A stretch of DNA of 64,000 nucleotides from Bacteroidales bacterium (GCA_015060865.1 SUXS01000005.1:62001-126000); one strand, 5' to 3'. Positions 1 to 9,132 are shown, counted from the stretch's first letter. The notes: generated by a model not told the origin, from the sequence alone. Made by a program: numbers and translations.

Positions 1-764
1 TAGAACATGAGGCACAGCAGGGCGATGAGCCAGAAACCCTTATTGGTAATAATCTCCTTGAGGTCTGCGATGTGGAAGGTGTCGTCATCGCCCTGTTCGG
101 CAGTAATCTGCTTGTCGAGCTTGGTATCCATTACGCAGAACACGCAGTAGGCGAGCAATCCGATGCCGATGAGCACCAAGGCAAAGAGCAGCGGAGCCGA
201 CATGCTGAAGTGCTTCACGATGAGCGGACTCACGATCATGGCCAGTGCCGTACCCAATCGGGCTACAGCTACCTGAGTACCCATAGCGAGAGCCATTTCC
301 TTACCCTTGAACCACTTGGCGATAACCTTCGTTACCGTGATGCCGCAGTTCTCGGTACCTACGGCAAAGATGGCATATCCGAGGCTGGCAACCATTACTT
401 GGGTACGTATGCCAAAGATATAACCTGCCTCAGGAGAGATAAACTCTACGGCATAATACTTGATGAAGGCACCGATAACCATCAGTGCGCAAGAGGCCAC
501 ACCGGTGATGCGTACACCCAGCTTGTCGAGGATCATGCCTCCGAAGATGAGCATGAGCAGGAATACATTGAACCAGCAGTAGGCCCAGTTGAAAATGCCG
601 AAATCAGAACTTGACCAATGCATCTCTACTTCAAGCATGGTCATCAGGGGCGACATGGCATCGGTGAGGAAGTATCCCCACATCATCGTAAACGATACGA
701 TGATGAGCGCAGCCCAGCGAGCAGCCTTCGAGTCGCGCAGTGTTTGTTGAATTTGTTTTGTCAT
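1..764 (-). CDS. MFS transporter, N-terminal part (runs off left edge)
   Basis: Open frame from an ATG at 764 down to base 1 with no stop, about 254 codons; the C-terminal part lies outside the window. The protein begins MTKQIQQTLRDSKAARW and continues with strongly hydrophobic stretches (WAALIIVSFTMMWGYF at about 18-33, then segments near 55-80, 85-105, 120-140 and 160-215) separated by short charged loops, the pattern of the first six helices of a major facilitator carrier followed by the cytoplasmic central loop (KLDKQITAEQGDDD). Inner-membrane transport is therefore likely; the substrate cannot be read. A degenerate -7 box (TAACTTCG on the minus strand, 819-826) lies about 55 bases upstream. 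It is divergent from the EF-G paralogue gene. Confidence 0.85.
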   Translation of the reverse strand, partial: MTKQIQQTLRDSKAARWAALIIVSFTMMWGYFLTDAMSPLMTMLEVEMHWSSSDFGIFNWAYCWFNVFLLMLIFGGMILDKLGVRITGVASCALMVIGAFIKYYAVEFISPEAGYIFGIRTQVMVASLGYAIFAVGTENCGITVTKVIAKWFKGKEMALAMGTQVAVARLGTALAMIVSPLIVKHFSMSAPLLFALVLIGIGLLAYCVFCVMDTKLDKQITAEQGDDDTFHIADLKEIITNKGFWLIALLCLMF

Positions 765-869
765 TGTTGATAGTGAATGTTTATAATATTGTTCTTATAC
801 TTTTATGCAATCGGAGCGCGAAGTTACGGATAATTATTGGAATATGGATAAAATAATGGCATAAACTCA

Positions 870-887
870 TGTGAAATAAAGTTCACA
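870..887. promoter_or_regulatory. CRP-like palindrome between divergent genes
   Basis: TGTGA at 870-874 and TCACA at 883-887 form the half-sites of a CRP/FNR-family palindrome, but with an 8-nt rather than 6-nt spacer. It lies about 60 bases upstream of the putative -7 box of the minus-strand MFS gene and about 200 bases upstream of the promoter of the EF-G paralogue gene. In Bacteroides the CRP-like regulator Cur controls the fusA2 paralogue; a link to this site is inference only. Confidence 0.3.
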
Positions 888-1067
888 AGATTTTCTGTCC
901 GTAGATTAAAGTAATGTGGGTAAGGGGATGATGAAGGTGTCTTGTTGGGATTAGGGTGGGCTGTCTTGTCTCGTTTATAATGATGGCGAATAGGTCACGA
1001 TAGAGTCCAAATAATTGGTAAGTGCTCTAAAGCATGTTGTAAAACATAAAAACGAATTGGCGTTTTC

Positions 1068-1099
1068 TTTGTCTGTCCGATGAATATTTATTACTTTCG
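1068..1099 (+). promoter_or_regulatory. promoter of EF-G paralogue gene
   Basis: TTTG at 1068-1071, a 20-nt spacer, then TACTTTCG at 1092-1099, one base off the Bacteroidetes -7 consensus TAnnTTTG. The start codon is about 55 bases downstream of the expected transcription start. Confidence 0.6.
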
Positions 1100-1159
1100 C
1101 ACCGTTTCTCGTAATAGTGTACTAGGAACTATGTAGTTTTAACTAAAAAATACAATACT

Positions 1160-3319
1160 ATGAAGGTTTATAAAACTAACGAAATCAAGAACATTGCCCT
1201 TCTTGGCAATGACGGTTCAGGTAAAACCACCCTCACAGAAGCCTTGCTCTATGAGAGTGGGGTTATAAAACGCCGTGGTAGAATCACTCAGAAGAACACC
1301 GTCAGCGACTACTTCCCTGTAGAGCAGGAGTATGGTTACTCGGTATTCTCTACCGTATTCAGCTGCGAATGGAATAACAAGAAATTGAATATCATCGACT
1401 GTCCGGGTAGTGACGACTTTGTAGGTGCTGCTACATCGGCCATTACGGTGACTGATACAACGATTTTGCTGCTCAATGGCCAGTATGGCTCTGAGGTAGG
1501 TACACAGACACACTTCCGCTACACTGAGCAGCTGGGCAAGCCCGTCATCTTCCTCGTAAACCAACTTGACAACGAAAAGTGCGACTACGACAACATCGTA
1601 GAGCAGCTCAAGAGCATCTATGGTCCGAAGGTAGTGCCCGTACAGTATCCCGTACAGACAGGTCCCGACTTCCACGAGCTCATCGACGTTCTCTTGATGA
1701 AGAAATATTCTTGGAAGCCCGAGGGAGGTGCTCCCATCATCGAGGATATCCCCGCTTCAGAGATGGAGAAGGCTAAGGAGTGGCACAAGGCTCTCGTGGA
1801 GGCTGCTGCCGAGCATGATGAGGGATTGATGGAGAAGTTCTTTGAGACCGAGTCGCTCACCGAGGATGAGATGCGCGAAGGTATCCGCAAGGGTATGGTA
1901 AGCCGTGGCATATTCCCCGTATTCTGCGTATGTGCTGGTAAGGACATGGGTGTTCGTCGTCTGATGGAGTTCCTCGGCAACGTGGTTCCCTTCGTGGATG
2001 AGATGCCCGCAGTAGTGAATACCAAGGGGGAAGAGGTGAAGCCCGATCCCAATGGTCCCACATCACTCTATTTCTTCAAGACAGCTGTAGAGCCCCATAT
2101 CGGTGGTGTACAATACTTCAAGGTACTCAGCGGTAAGGTGCGCGAGGGCGATGACCTTACTAATGCAGACCGCGGCTCTAAGGAACGCATGGCTCAGCTC
2201 TTCTGCTGCGCCGGTGCCAACCGCTTCCCTGTAGAGGAGCTCGTAGCCGGTGATATAGGCTGTACCGTTAAGCTCAAGGATGTAAAGACTGGAAATACCT
2301 TGAACGGCAAGGATTGCGACTGGCAGTTCGACTTCATCAAGTATCCTAATGCTAAGTACTCACGTGCTATCCGTCCTGAGAACGAGGCTGATATGGAGAA
2401 AATGATGACCATCCTCAACCGTATGCGTGAAGAGGATCCTACATGGGTAGTAGAGCAGTCTAAGGAATTGCGCCAGACAATCGTTCATGGTCAGGGTGAG
2501 TTCCACTTGCGTACCTTGAAATGGCGTTTCGAAAATAATGAGAAGCTCCCCATCCGCTTTGAGGAGACCCGTATACCTTATCGTGAGACTATCACAAAGG
2601 CAGCTCGTGCCGACTATCGGCACAAGAAGCAGTCGGGTGGTGCAGGACAGTTCGGTGAGGTACACCTCATCGTAGAGCCTTACTACGAGGGTATGCCTAT
2701 GCCCGATGTATATAAGTTCGGTAATCAGGAGTTCAAGATTAGCGTGAAGGGTCAGGAAGAGCACACCTTGGAGTGGGGCGGCAAGCTCGTGTTCATCAAC
2801 TCTATCGTAGGTGGTAGCATCGATGCACGCTTCATGCCTGCTATCCTCAAGGGTATCATGAGTCGTCTGGAGCAGGGCCCGCTCACCGGTTCTTACGCTC
2901 GCGACGTACGCGTTATCGTTTACGATGGTAAGATGCACCCGGTAGACTCTAATGAAATCTCCTTTATGCTTGCCGGACGTAATGCCTTCAGCGAGGCCTT
3001 CAAGAATGCTGGTCCGAAGATTCTCGAACCTATCTATGATGTTGAGGTACTCGTTCCATCTGATAAGATGGGTGATGTAATGAGTGATCTCCAGGGTCGT
3101 CGCGGTATGATTATGGGTATGAGCAGCGAGAAGGGTTACGAGAAGCTCGAAGCTAAGGTGCCCTTGAAGGAGATGTCGTCATACTCTACCGCACTCAGCT
3201 CACTCACCGGTGGTCGTGCATCGTTCAACATGAAGTTCTCAAGCTACGAACTTGTGCCTATGGATGTACAGGATAAGCTGGTTAAGGAGTTCGAGGCTAA
3301 GCAACAGGCTGAAGATTGA
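1160..3319 (+). CDS. fusA2: elongation factor G paralogue (EF-G2-like) with altered G3 motif
   Basis: 719 residues, full length for EF-G. The G1 loop is GNDGSGKTT (about 17-25), G3 is DCPGSDDF (about 80-87) and G4 is NQLD (about 134-137); EF-G domains II-V follow (domain IV near TRIPYRETITKAARADYRHK, 474-493). Canonical EF-G has DTPGHVDF; the His that activates the hydrolytic water is Ser here, and the switch I RGITI is replaced by YGYSV. A Bacteroides thetaiotaomicron EF-G paralogue, EF-G2, is reported to support translation without GTPase activity under carbon limitation, and this protein fits that class. It is monocistronic: own promoter and a strong terminator. It could be a different EF-G-like GTPase, but the domain content argues for a ribosome-binding paralogue. 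Confidence 0.9.
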   Translation: MKVYKTNEIKNIALLGNDGSGKTTLTEALLYESGVIKRRGRITQKNTVSDYFPVEQEYGYSVFSTVFSCEWNNKKLNIIDCPGSDDFVGAATSAITVTDTTILLLNGQYGSEVGTQTHFRYTEQLGKPVIFLVNQLDNEKCDYDNIVEQLKSIYGPKVVPVQYPVQTGPDFHELIDVLLMKKYSWKPEGGAPIIEDIPASEMEKAKEWHKALVEAAAEHDEGLMEKFFETESLTEDEMREGIRKGMVSRGIFPVFCVCAGKDMGVRRLMEFLGNVVPFVDEMPAVVNTKGEEVKPDPNGPTSLYFFKTAVEPHIGGVQYFKVLSGKVREGDDLTNADRGSKERMAQLFCCAGANRFPVEELVAGDIGCTVKLKDVKTGNTLNGKDCDWQFDFIKYPNAKYSRAIRPENEADMEKMMTILNRMREEDPTWVVEQSKELRQTIVHGQGEFHLRTLKWRFENNEKLPIRFEETRIPYRETITKAARADYRHKKQSGGAGQFGEVHLIVEPYYEGMPMPDVYKFGNQEFKISVKGQEEHTLEWGGKLVFINSIVGGSIDARFMPAILKGIMSRLEQGPLTGSYARDVRVIVYDGKMHPVDSNEISFMLAGRNAFSEAFKNAGPKILEPIYDVEVLVPSDKMGDVMSDLQGRRGMIMGMSSEKGYEKLEAKVPLKEMSSYSTALSSLTGGRASFNMKFSSYELVPMDVQDKLVKEFEAKQQAED

Positions 3320-3381
3320 TCTTATTATATAATTGACACAAATACTCTTTCTTAAAGATATTAGTTCAATAAAACAAAGGG

Positions 3382-3414
3382 AATCCGTTCTTCGTGAGAA
3401 GGGCGGATTTTTTT
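3382..3414 (+). terminator. intrinsic terminator after the EF-G paralogue
   Basis: A 12-bp stem (AATCCGTTCTTC with GAAGGGCGGATT, three G-T pairs) closes on a GTGA loop and runs into seven T residues. Confidence 0.85.
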
Positions 3415-3431
3415 AGAACGACAAGAACCTG

Positions 3432-3463
3432 TTTGCTGTTCTGACAATAATTATGTACCTTTA
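3432..3463 (+). promoter_or_regulatory. promoter of pyrK-pyrD
   Basis: TTTG at 3432-3435, 20-nt spacer, TACCTTTA at 3456-3463; about 33 bases before the pyrK ATG. Confidence 0.65.
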
Positions 3464-3495
3464 CCACAGAATAAGAAAACACTATTTACTTACGT

Positions 3496-4272
3496 ATGAA
3501 AAAATACATCCTTGACTTGACGGTTCGTGAGGCACAGCGCCTGGGAAGCCAGTTCGTGCTGTTGCGCCTTACCTCCGAGAATCCGTTGCCCGAGATGCTT
3601 CCGGGGCAATTTGTTGAGGTACGTGTCGACGCCACGCCCAGTGTGTTGCTCCGTCGTCCTATCTCCATACATTATTTTGATGAAGAGTCCAACGAGCTGG
3701 GCTTGCTCGTGCAGCTTGTGGGCGATGGCACCCGTTGGATGGCCACCCTGAAAGCAGGCGACTTGCTCAATGTGGTGTTGCCCTTGGGCAATGGCTTTAC
3801 CCTTCCTGCCGACAAGGCAGTGCGTCCGCTCCTGGTGGGCGGTGGAGTAGGAGTGGCCCCCTTGCTCTATCTGGGTATGAAGCTTCGTGAGATGGGTATT
3901 ACCCCTACGTTCCTCCTGGGCAGTCGCACCGAGAACGAGCTGATGCAGCTGGCCGAGTTTGAGAAGTATGGCCCCGTGTACATCACCACAGAGAATGGTG
4001 CTGTGGGCGAGCAGGGCTATGTCACTCAGCACTCGGTGCTCACCCGTGAGCAGTTTGGTCAGGTATATACCTGTGGCCCCAAGCCCATGATGGTAGCCGT
4101 AGCCCGCTGGGCCAAGAGTGCTGGTGTGCCGTGTGAGGTATCGCTCGAAAACAAGATGGCCTGTGGCGTGGGTGCTTGCCTCTGCTGTGTAGAAGACACC
4201 AAGGAGGGCAATGTGTGTGTATGTAAGGAAGGTCCCGTATTCTCAATAGACAAGTTATCATGGCAGATTTAA
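3496..4272 (+). CDS. pyrK: dihydroorotate dehydrogenase electron-transfer subunit PyrK
   Basis: 258 residues, normal for PyrK. It carries FAD and a 2Fe-2S cluster and passes electrons from dihydroorotate oxidation in PyrD to NAD+ in pyrimidine biosynthesis. Visible: the FAD-binding LLRRPIS (about 51-57) of the ferredoxin-reductase fold, the glycine-rich [12 protein letters not shown] of the NAD-binding domain (about 114-125), the late CGPKPMM, and a C-terminal cluster of Cys residues in CGVGACLCC and VCVC with the C-x4-C-x2-C-x(n)-C spacing of PyrK. The last 13 bases overlap pyrD, so the two are translationally coupled, as is usual for the class 1B enzyme. Confidence 0.95.
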   Translation: MKKYILDLTVREAQRLGSQFVLLRLTSENPLPEMLPGQFVEVRVDATPSVLLRRPISIHYFDEESNELGLLVQLVGDGTRWMATLKAGDLLNVVLPLGNGFTLPADKAVRPLLVGGGVGVAPLLYLGMKLREMGITPTFLLGSRTENELMQLAEFEKYGPVYITTENGAVGEQGYVTQHSVLTREQFGQVYTCGPKPMMVAVARWAKSAGVPCEVSLENKMACGVGACLCCVEDTKEGNVCVCKEGPVFSIDKLSWQI

Positions 4273-5171
4273 GAACATCGATAGGCAAGCTCGAACTTGC
4301 CAACCCGGTGATGACAGCATCGGGCACATTTGGTTACGGCACCGAGTTTGCCGATTTTGTAGACCTCGACCGCCTTGGCGGTGTCATCGTCAAGGGTACC
4401 ACCCTCCACCACCGTGAAGGCAACCCCTATCCCCGTATGGCCGAGACGCCTGCGGGTATGCTCAATGCCGTGGGGCTTCAAAACAAGGGCGTAGACTACT
4501 TCTGCGAGAAAATCTATCCCACCATCAAGGATTATAAGACCCATATGATTGTCAATGTCAGTGGATCTGCTGTAGAAGATTACGTGGCCACTGCCGAGCG
4601 CATCAATGCCTTGGAGGCTATCCCTGCCATTGAACTCAATATCTCGTGCCCCAACGTGAAGCAGGGCGGTATGGCCTTTGGTGTCACTGCCAAGGGGGCC
4701 GAGGAAGTGGTACGTGCCGTGCGTGCCGTCTATGGCAAGACCTTGATTGTGAAGCTCTCGCCCAACGTGACGGACATTACCGAGATTGCCCGTGCTGCCG
4801 AGGCAGCTGGTGCCGATAGTGTGTCGCTCATCAATACGCTGCTGGGTATGGCCATCGATGCCGAGCGCCGTCGCCCCGTGCTCTCTACGGTGACGGGTGG
4901 CATGAGCGGTCCTGCCGTGAAGCCCATCGCCTTGCGTATGGTGTGGCAGGTGGCCAAGGCCGTGAAGATTCCCGTAGTGGGCCTGGGTGGCATCACCAAT
5001 GGCACCGATGCCATTGAGTTCCTCCTGGCAGGTGCATCGGCAATCGAGGTGGGTACGGCCAACTTTATCGACCCTGCAGTGACAGGTAAGATTATTGACG
5101 AGATCAATGCCTATCTCGACCGCCACGGTTTCTCTTCTGTGCGCGATATCATCGGTGCGCTGGAAGTGTAG
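4260..5171 (+). CDS. pyrD: dihydroorotate dehydrogenase catalytic subunit (class 1B)
   Basis: 303 residues. FMN-dependent oxidation of dihydroorotate to orotate, cytoplasmic, working with PyrK. The catalytic-loop motif [12 protein letters not shown] (about 129-140) has the Cys base typical of class 1 enzymes; VKLSPN, the [12 protein letters not shown] segment and the phosphate-binding GLGGITNG and [11 protein letters not shown] are all present. The ATG lies inside the end of pyrK. A terminator follows 26 bases after the stop, so pyrK-pyrD is a two-gene operon separated from the other pyr genes. Confidence 0.96.
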   Translation: MADLRTSIGKLELANPVMTASGTFGYGTEFADFVDLDRLGGVIVKGTTLHHREGNPYPRMAETPAGMLNAVGLQNKGVDYFCEKIYPTIKDYKTHMIVNVSGSAVEDYVATAERINALEAIPAIELNISCPNVKQGGMAFGVTAKGAEEVVRAVRAVYGKTLIVKLSPNVTDITEIARAAEAAGADSVSLINTLLGMAIDAERRRPVLSTVTGGMSGPAVKPIALRMVWQVAKAVKIPVVGLGGITNGTDAIEFLLAGASAIEVGTANFIDPAVTGKIIDEINAYLDRHGFSSVRDIIGALEV

Positions 5172-5196
5172 TTTTCTTCAGGCAATCTATATGTAT

Positions 5197-5232
5197 ATGG
5201 TGGGTTTGCATATATGCATACCCACCTTTTTT
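5197..5232 (+). terminator. intrinsic terminator after pyrD
   Basis: GGTGGGT (5199-5205) pairs with ACCCACC (5220-5226) around an inner palindrome GCATATATGC, followed by TTTTTT. Confidence 0.85.
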
Positions 5233-5250
5233 GCTTTTCCCCTTTTTTAG

Positions 5251-5740
5251 CTGAGGTGTCGGTTTTAAGCTGTAACTTACTGTATATATAGATGTTATCC
5301 ACCGACACCCCTGTTGCGGGGTGTCGGTGGGTGGCCTTAGGTGAAATAATGAGGTAGCAATATGTCACTGAATTTCGAATTATCCTATCAAAATGTCAAA
5401 TTTTATGCACCCTAAAAAAGCTCATTTTGCATTGCATGCATGTAATTTTTGAAATGGATAAAGAGATTTTCTGAAATGCAAGGCTCTGACATTTTGATCA
5501 GACGGCTCTGTTTTTCTTTATAGAGACTACTCCGTAAAACCGCAGGTGCTTCGTGTGCTGTTCGCAGGTGCGACAATCATCTGTCGCACTTGCGAAATTT
5601 TCGTTGGTGTACCAACTGTCTCCTTTGTCTTCATCCAGCCAAATGGCAAATACCCTCACCGATACCCCGCAACGGGGGTGTCGGTCGATAATGGTATGAT
5701 ATACAATTTATTATGACTAATTACCGATACCTACGTCCCA
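5251..5740. repeat. mosaic intergenic repeat, copy 1 (modules A, B, A')
   Basis: Non-coding. Module A (5254-5332) has GGTGTCGG, then CCACCGACACCCC and GGGGTGTCGGTGG forming a strong hairpin. Module B (about 5455-5513) contains AAAGAGATTTTCTGAAATGC and a CAAGGCTCTG...GGCTCTG pair. Module A' (about 5655-5735) has ACCGATACCCCGCAACGGGG with a matching inverted arm and a terminal ACCGATACCTACG. The same three modules recur at 58.99-59.39 kb, but there A' directly follows A and B comes last. I see no gene in this stretch. Confidence 0.7.
5561..5596. repeat. 15-bp perfect stem hairpin
   Basis: TTCGCAGGTGCGACA (5561-5575) and TGTCGCACTTGCGAA (5582-5596) pair along their full length with one G-T pair around a 6-nt loop. 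No T-tract follows, so it is not an ordinary terminator. It sits between modules B and A' of the mosaic repeat. Confidence 0.6.
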
Positions 5741-5956
5741 AAAAGGGAAATCGTTTTTCGGGGAGGGATAATATAGTTGTTGCACTCTCTCTTCTCTTAG
5801 TGGAAGTCTCATGGTGGAAGGAGGGCTAAAGGAACGTGGCGAGGCCTTTAGAGAGTTGGCTAAATGACAAATCGAACTGAGTGGATGCAATGTGTGGTGA
5901 TATAGGTGTTAAATAATAGAAAAGTAAACTTTTCCCCTACTTTCTCTCGTCGAGAT

Positions 5957-5987
5957 TTTGCATTTCGTTTGACTTGCACTATCTTTG
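5957..5987 (+). promoter_or_regulatory. consensus promoter for leader RNA / lipoprotein
   Basis: TTTG at 5957-5960, 19-nt spacer, TATCTTTG at 5980-5987: a perfect Bacteroidetes promoter. Transcription should start near 5994, about 370 bases before the lipoprotein ATG. Confidence 0.75.
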
Positions 5988-5999
5988 CCGATGCAGAAG

Positions 6000-6104
6000 A
6001 TGAATATTGTATTAACGCATAAAACGAATTGCCTATGGAATAAATCCGGACAGACGCTTTCGCGAAGGTTGGTGATGCGAAGCATTACTGCTTTCAAGGC
6101 TTAA
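6000..6104 (+). CDS. possible 34-residue leader ORF
   Basis: An ATG about 6 bases after the predicted transcription start opens a 34-codon frame (MNIVLTHKTNCLWNK...ITAFKA, stop 6102-6104). It ends in a small hairpin GGCTT/AAGCC. It is not enriched in any one amino acid, so a classical attenuation peptide is not evident; it may be chance. It is listed because it lies at the very 5' end of a long structured leader. Confidence 0.25.
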   Translation: MNIVLTHKTNCLWNKSGQTLSRRLVMRSITAFKA

Positions 6105-6144
6105 AATAAGCCGAATAAAAACAAATCATTAACCCGAAAAGCGT

Positions 6145-6345
6145 ACTATCCGTTCTTGATAAATAGATATGGAGCTTTTGGCTCTTGTTCTCTTACTCTG
6201 AATACCGCCAATTTTCACACGTGAGAACAAGCAGACTGAAAGTTCGCACCTATAGGGTGTGGACTATTCTGTGCTTGTTACGTGTAAGGTCACTTGGCGG
6301 TAACCTAGAGTAAGGCGAGTAACGGATGGTTTCACGCCTTTTCTT
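6145..6345 (+). ncRNA. long rod-like structured RNA with alternative terminator
   Basis: Five nested helices can be paired by eye: ACTATCCGTT (6145-6154)/6321-6330; CTTACTCT (6192-6199)/AGAGTAAG (6307-6314); TACCGCCAA (6203-6211)/TTGGCGGTA (6294-6302); ACACG (6217-6221)/CGTGT (6281-6285) continuing as AACAAGCA (6226-6233)/TGCTTGTT (6272-6279); and an apical AGTTCGCACC (6241-6250)/GGTGTGGACT (6256-6265). A competing hairpin AAGGCG (6312-6317)/CGCCTT (6335-6340) followed by TTTTCTTATTT would act as a terminator and disrupts the outer two helices. It may be a cis-regulatory leader of the lipoprotein 24 bases downstream, or a free-standing 6S-like RNA. The family is not recognised. Confidence 0.6.
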
Positions 6346-6363
6346 ATTTATTAGAATTACACA

Positions 6364-7650
6364 ATGACAAACTTCAAATTATTGCAAAAGCTCTTTCTCT
6401 TTATGGCATTGGGCTTTTCTCTCTGCACTTTGCAAGCATGTAGTGGCGACGAAGATTTGGATGATGAAACTACAATGAATCCCGCCAATGATTACGGCAA
6501 GATTAAGGGCAATAGTCTGGTGGCCACCGGCGGCTACCGGGATGTGAAACCGTTAAGAGCTACCATATTATCATCGATAAATACCGAGTATCAGGGAGCA
6601 TATAGCTCTATGGGTGTAGAGTTCACTCCCTCTCAACCCAACTTCAACTCAAGTGAAACGCGCAAGGTGGAGTCATATAGCGGTATTACGAACGGGCACT
6701 TCGAGACAGACCTCTCCTCTGGTGGTGAAGGACTATTGGAGCCTGGAACTACCTACTATTATCGTGCCTATGCCAACATGGGCGGTTCGCGATACAATGG
6801 CGAGACCCGCAGCTTTGTGACTCCTGACCTTCAATTGTCGGAAGGTGAGTTGGTAGACTTAGGACTGAGTGTAAAGTGGGCAACATGTAATATGGGGGCA
6901 AATGCTCCTGAAGTTGCCGGGACTTTGTTGCAACAGTGCTATGCGTTTGAGAATTTTAATAATGTGGATAGACAGAATAAGTTCCCTCTTCTGGAAGATA
7001 TTAATACTGGCCATGGCACAGGTGGTGACGTTCCTAAAGGTATAGATGATGATAATTGGTTAGGAAATCCCGATTATGATGTTGCCACTCATACATTGGG
7101 AAGCAAATACCGTATCCCTACAGAGTGGGAGTGGAAGGAATTGGAAGAAGAGGCTTATTGGAAAAGCGGAGTGTATAATGACGTTAAAGGTTTTTATGTC
7201 AGCGATAGGGCAGATGGCACAGCGGTAATCTTCCTGCCCTACGTGAAAAAAAGCAGCAAACACGACATCACTGTATATTTGAGTGCTCCTGACGACATTA
7301 TTTGGAATTTCAGGAGAGTGATGGAGCTTGAAAGTCAGTACTTTATGGATTGTCAACTTGCTCAAAGTATAGAAGAACTTAAACAGCGGGACAAACAATG
7401 TGTACTCGACAGATTACAACTGGAGAAAGAACTCCAGTCAGGAGAGGTGCTGACAGAAAACACCCACATATATTGTGAACATGGACCTATCCTTCGCGTT
7501 TTTGATTCGAAGTATGCCAGTGACTTGAGCGATTTTGTTAGTGAGTTCGACTGGACCCACCCGATGACGGGCAAGGAGTATAACTTCTACGAGGAAAACG
7601 GAGTCAATGGTGGCGGAGTATTGTATGTACGGCCTGTCAGCAACAGATAA
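6364..7650 (+). CDS. Bacteroidales lipoprotein with DLGLSVKWATCN-type domain
   Basis: 428 residues. The signal peptide ends in a lipobox (TLQAC, Cys 26) followed by acidic residues (SGDEDLDDE), consistent with export and possibly surface display. Residues about 50-160 include YYYRAYANMGGSRYNGETRSF, a fibronectin-III-like Bacteroidetes motif. From about 164 comes VDLGLSVKWATCNMGANAPE and later KYRIPTEWEWKELEEE, typical of a widespread Bacteroidetes secreted-protein domain related to sulfatase-modifying/FISUMP folds. Molecular function is unknown. It is preceded by an unusually long structured leader and stands alone: the next gene converges on it. Confidence 0.75.
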   Translation: MTNFKLLQKLFLFMALGFSLCTLQACSGDEDLDDETTMNPANDYGKIKGNSLVATGGYRDVKPLRATILSSINTEYQGAYSSMGVEFTPSQPNFNSSETRKVESYSGITNGHFETDLSSGGEGLLEPGTTYYYRAYANMGGSRYNGETRSFVTPDLQLSEGELVDLGLSVKWATCNMGANAPEVAGTLLQQCYAFENFNNVDRQNKFPLLEDINTGHGTGGDVPKGIDDDNWLGNPDYDVATHTLGSKYRIPTEWEWKELEEEAYWKSGVYNDVKGFYVSDRADGTAVIFLPYVKKSSKHDITVYLSAPDDIIWNFRRVMELESQYFMDCQLAQSIEELKQRDKQCVLDRLQLEKELQSGEVLTENTHIYCEHGPILRVFDSKYASDLSDFVSEFDWTHPMTGKEYNFYEENGVNGGGVLYVRPVSNR

Positions 7651-7732
7651 AGTTTGCCTCTTGCCTCATTTTCCACATCAAGTGTGGGCTTAGTTGGCCT
7701 ATGTCTTACTTGAGGTCACAAGTGTACGGCAA

Positions 7733-7768
7733 TAAAAAGTTTGGGAGTCCCCGTAGGAGACTCCCAAA
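7733..7768 (-). terminator. terminator of pgk
   Basis: TTTGGGAGTC (7740-7749) pairs with GACTCCCAAA (7759-7768). Read on the minus strand the stem runs into CTTTTTATT. Confidence 0.8.
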
Positions 7769-7795
7769 TCTATAATTATCAGTGGCTGATTCTTC

Positions 7796-9067
7796 TTAGC
7801 CCTGGATAGCAGCTACGCCCGGCAACACCTTACCTTCGATAGCCTCGAGCAGAGCACCACCACCAGTAGAGATGTATGATACCTGGTCGGCCAATCCGAA
7901 CTTGTTTACACAAGCTACTGAGTCGCCACCACCGATGAGTGAGAAGGCACCCTCAGCTGTAGCCTTGGCGATAGCCTCGCCGATAGCGCGTGAACCTGCT
8001 GTAAAGGCATCGCACTCGAATACACCGGCAGGACCGTTCCAGAGGATGGTCTTGGCACCCTCGATAGCAGCAGCAAATGCCTTCTGGCTCTCAACACCGG
8101 CGTCAACGCCTTCGAAGCCAGCGGGAACGGCATTGGAAGGACAAGTGATAATCTCGGCACCCTCCTTTACGCTCATTGTACCGAAGTCGAGGCCGTTGGT
8201 TGCGGTGCAGTCAGTACCGAGTACGAGTTCTACGCCATTCTTTTTAGCCAACTCCTCTACACCCAGAGCAACGTCGAGCTTGTCCATCTCAACGATTGAG
8301 TCGCCAATCTCGCCACCGTGTGCCTTTGAGAAGGTATAGGTCATACCACCGCAGAGGATGAGCTTGTCAACCTTGCCCAGCAGATTCTCGATGATACCAA
8401 TCTTTGAAGATACCTTTGAACCACCCATGATGGCCACGAAGGGACGCTTGATGTTTGACAATACGTTGTCAACAGCCTGTACCTCCTTCTGCATGAGGTA
8501 GCCAAGCATCTTGTTGTCAGCATCGAAGTAGTCGGCGATGACAGCGGTAGAGGCGTGCTTGCGGTGAGCGGTACCGAAAGCGTCGTTGATGTAGCAGTCG
8601 GCATATGAAGCGAGAGTTTTGGCAAACTCCTTCTGTGAAGCCTTCATGGCCTTCTTTGCCTCTTCGTATGCGGGGTCAGCCTTGTCGATACCTACGGGCT
8701 TGCCCTCCTCTTCGGGGTAGAAGCGGAGGTTCTCAAGCATGAGCACCTCACCGGGCTTCAGCGCAGCAGCAGCCTCGGCAGCCTTGGCGCAGTCGGGAGC
8801 GAACTGTACGGGTACACCGAGTTTCTCAGATACAGCGTCAACAATCTGGCTGAGAGAGAACTTTGCGTTCACCTTGCCTTTGGGCTTACCCATGTGCGAC
8901 ATGATGATGAGCGCACCACCATCGGCCAAAACCTTCTTCAGGGTGGGGAGAGCGCCGCGGATACGGGTGTCGTCAGTAATCTTACCTTCTTCGTTCAAGG
9001 GTACATTGAAGTCCACGCGAACGATTGCCTTCTTACCGGCAAAGTTGTAGTTGTCAATGTTTTGCAT
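7796..9067 (-). CDS. pgk: phosphoglycerate kinase
   Basis: 423 residues, normal length. It transfers phosphate between 1,3-bisphosphoglycerate and ADP in glycolysis, in the cytoplasm. Visible: RVDFNVPL (about 19-26) with the substrate-binding Asp and Asn, SHMGKPKG (about 57-64), [10 protein letters not shown], the nucleotide-loop [21 protein letters not shown] and the C-terminal GGGDSVA. It starts at the ATG at 9067, with a Bacteroidetes -7 box about 66 bases upstream, and ends in its own terminator, so it is monocistronic. Confidence 0.97.
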   Translation of the reverse strand: MQNIDNYNFAGKKAIVRVDFNVPLNEEGKITDDTRIRGALPTLKKVLADGGALIIMSHMGKPKGKVNAKFSLSQIVDAVSEKLGVPVQFAPDCAKAAEAAAALKPGEVLMLENLRFYPEEEGKPVGIDKADPAYEEAKKAMKASQKEFAKTLASYADCYINDAFGTAHRKHASTAVIADYFDADNKMLGYLMQKEVQAVDNVLSNIKRPFVAIMGGSKVSSKIGIIENLLGKVDKLILCGGMTYTFSKAHGGEIGDSIVEMDKLDVALGVEELAKKNGVELVLGTDCTATNGLDFGTMSVKEGAEIITCPSNAVPAGFEGVDAGVESQKAFAAAIEGAKTILWNGPAGVFECDAFTAGSRAIGEAIAKATAEGAFSLIGGGDSVACVNKFGLADQVSYISTGGGALLEAIEGKVLPGVAAIQG

Positions 9068-9132
9068 AATACTTGTATGGTTATAAAAGTAATAAAATAA
9101 ATCTTTATCTACGTAATTTCCGCACTTTCTTG

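Noticed and set aside
72-614. 180-codon plus-strand frame
   Set aside because: Antisense to the MFS gene, which runs open off the left edge with clear membrane helices; the plus-strand translation has no domain-like pattern.
5994-6345. RNase P RNA, tmRNA or SRP RNA
   Set aside because: None of the conserved signatures (GAGGAAAGTCCGGGC; GGGG-TGATTCTGG with a tag frame; GGAA-capped SRP helix) is present, so only an unassigned structured RNA is called.
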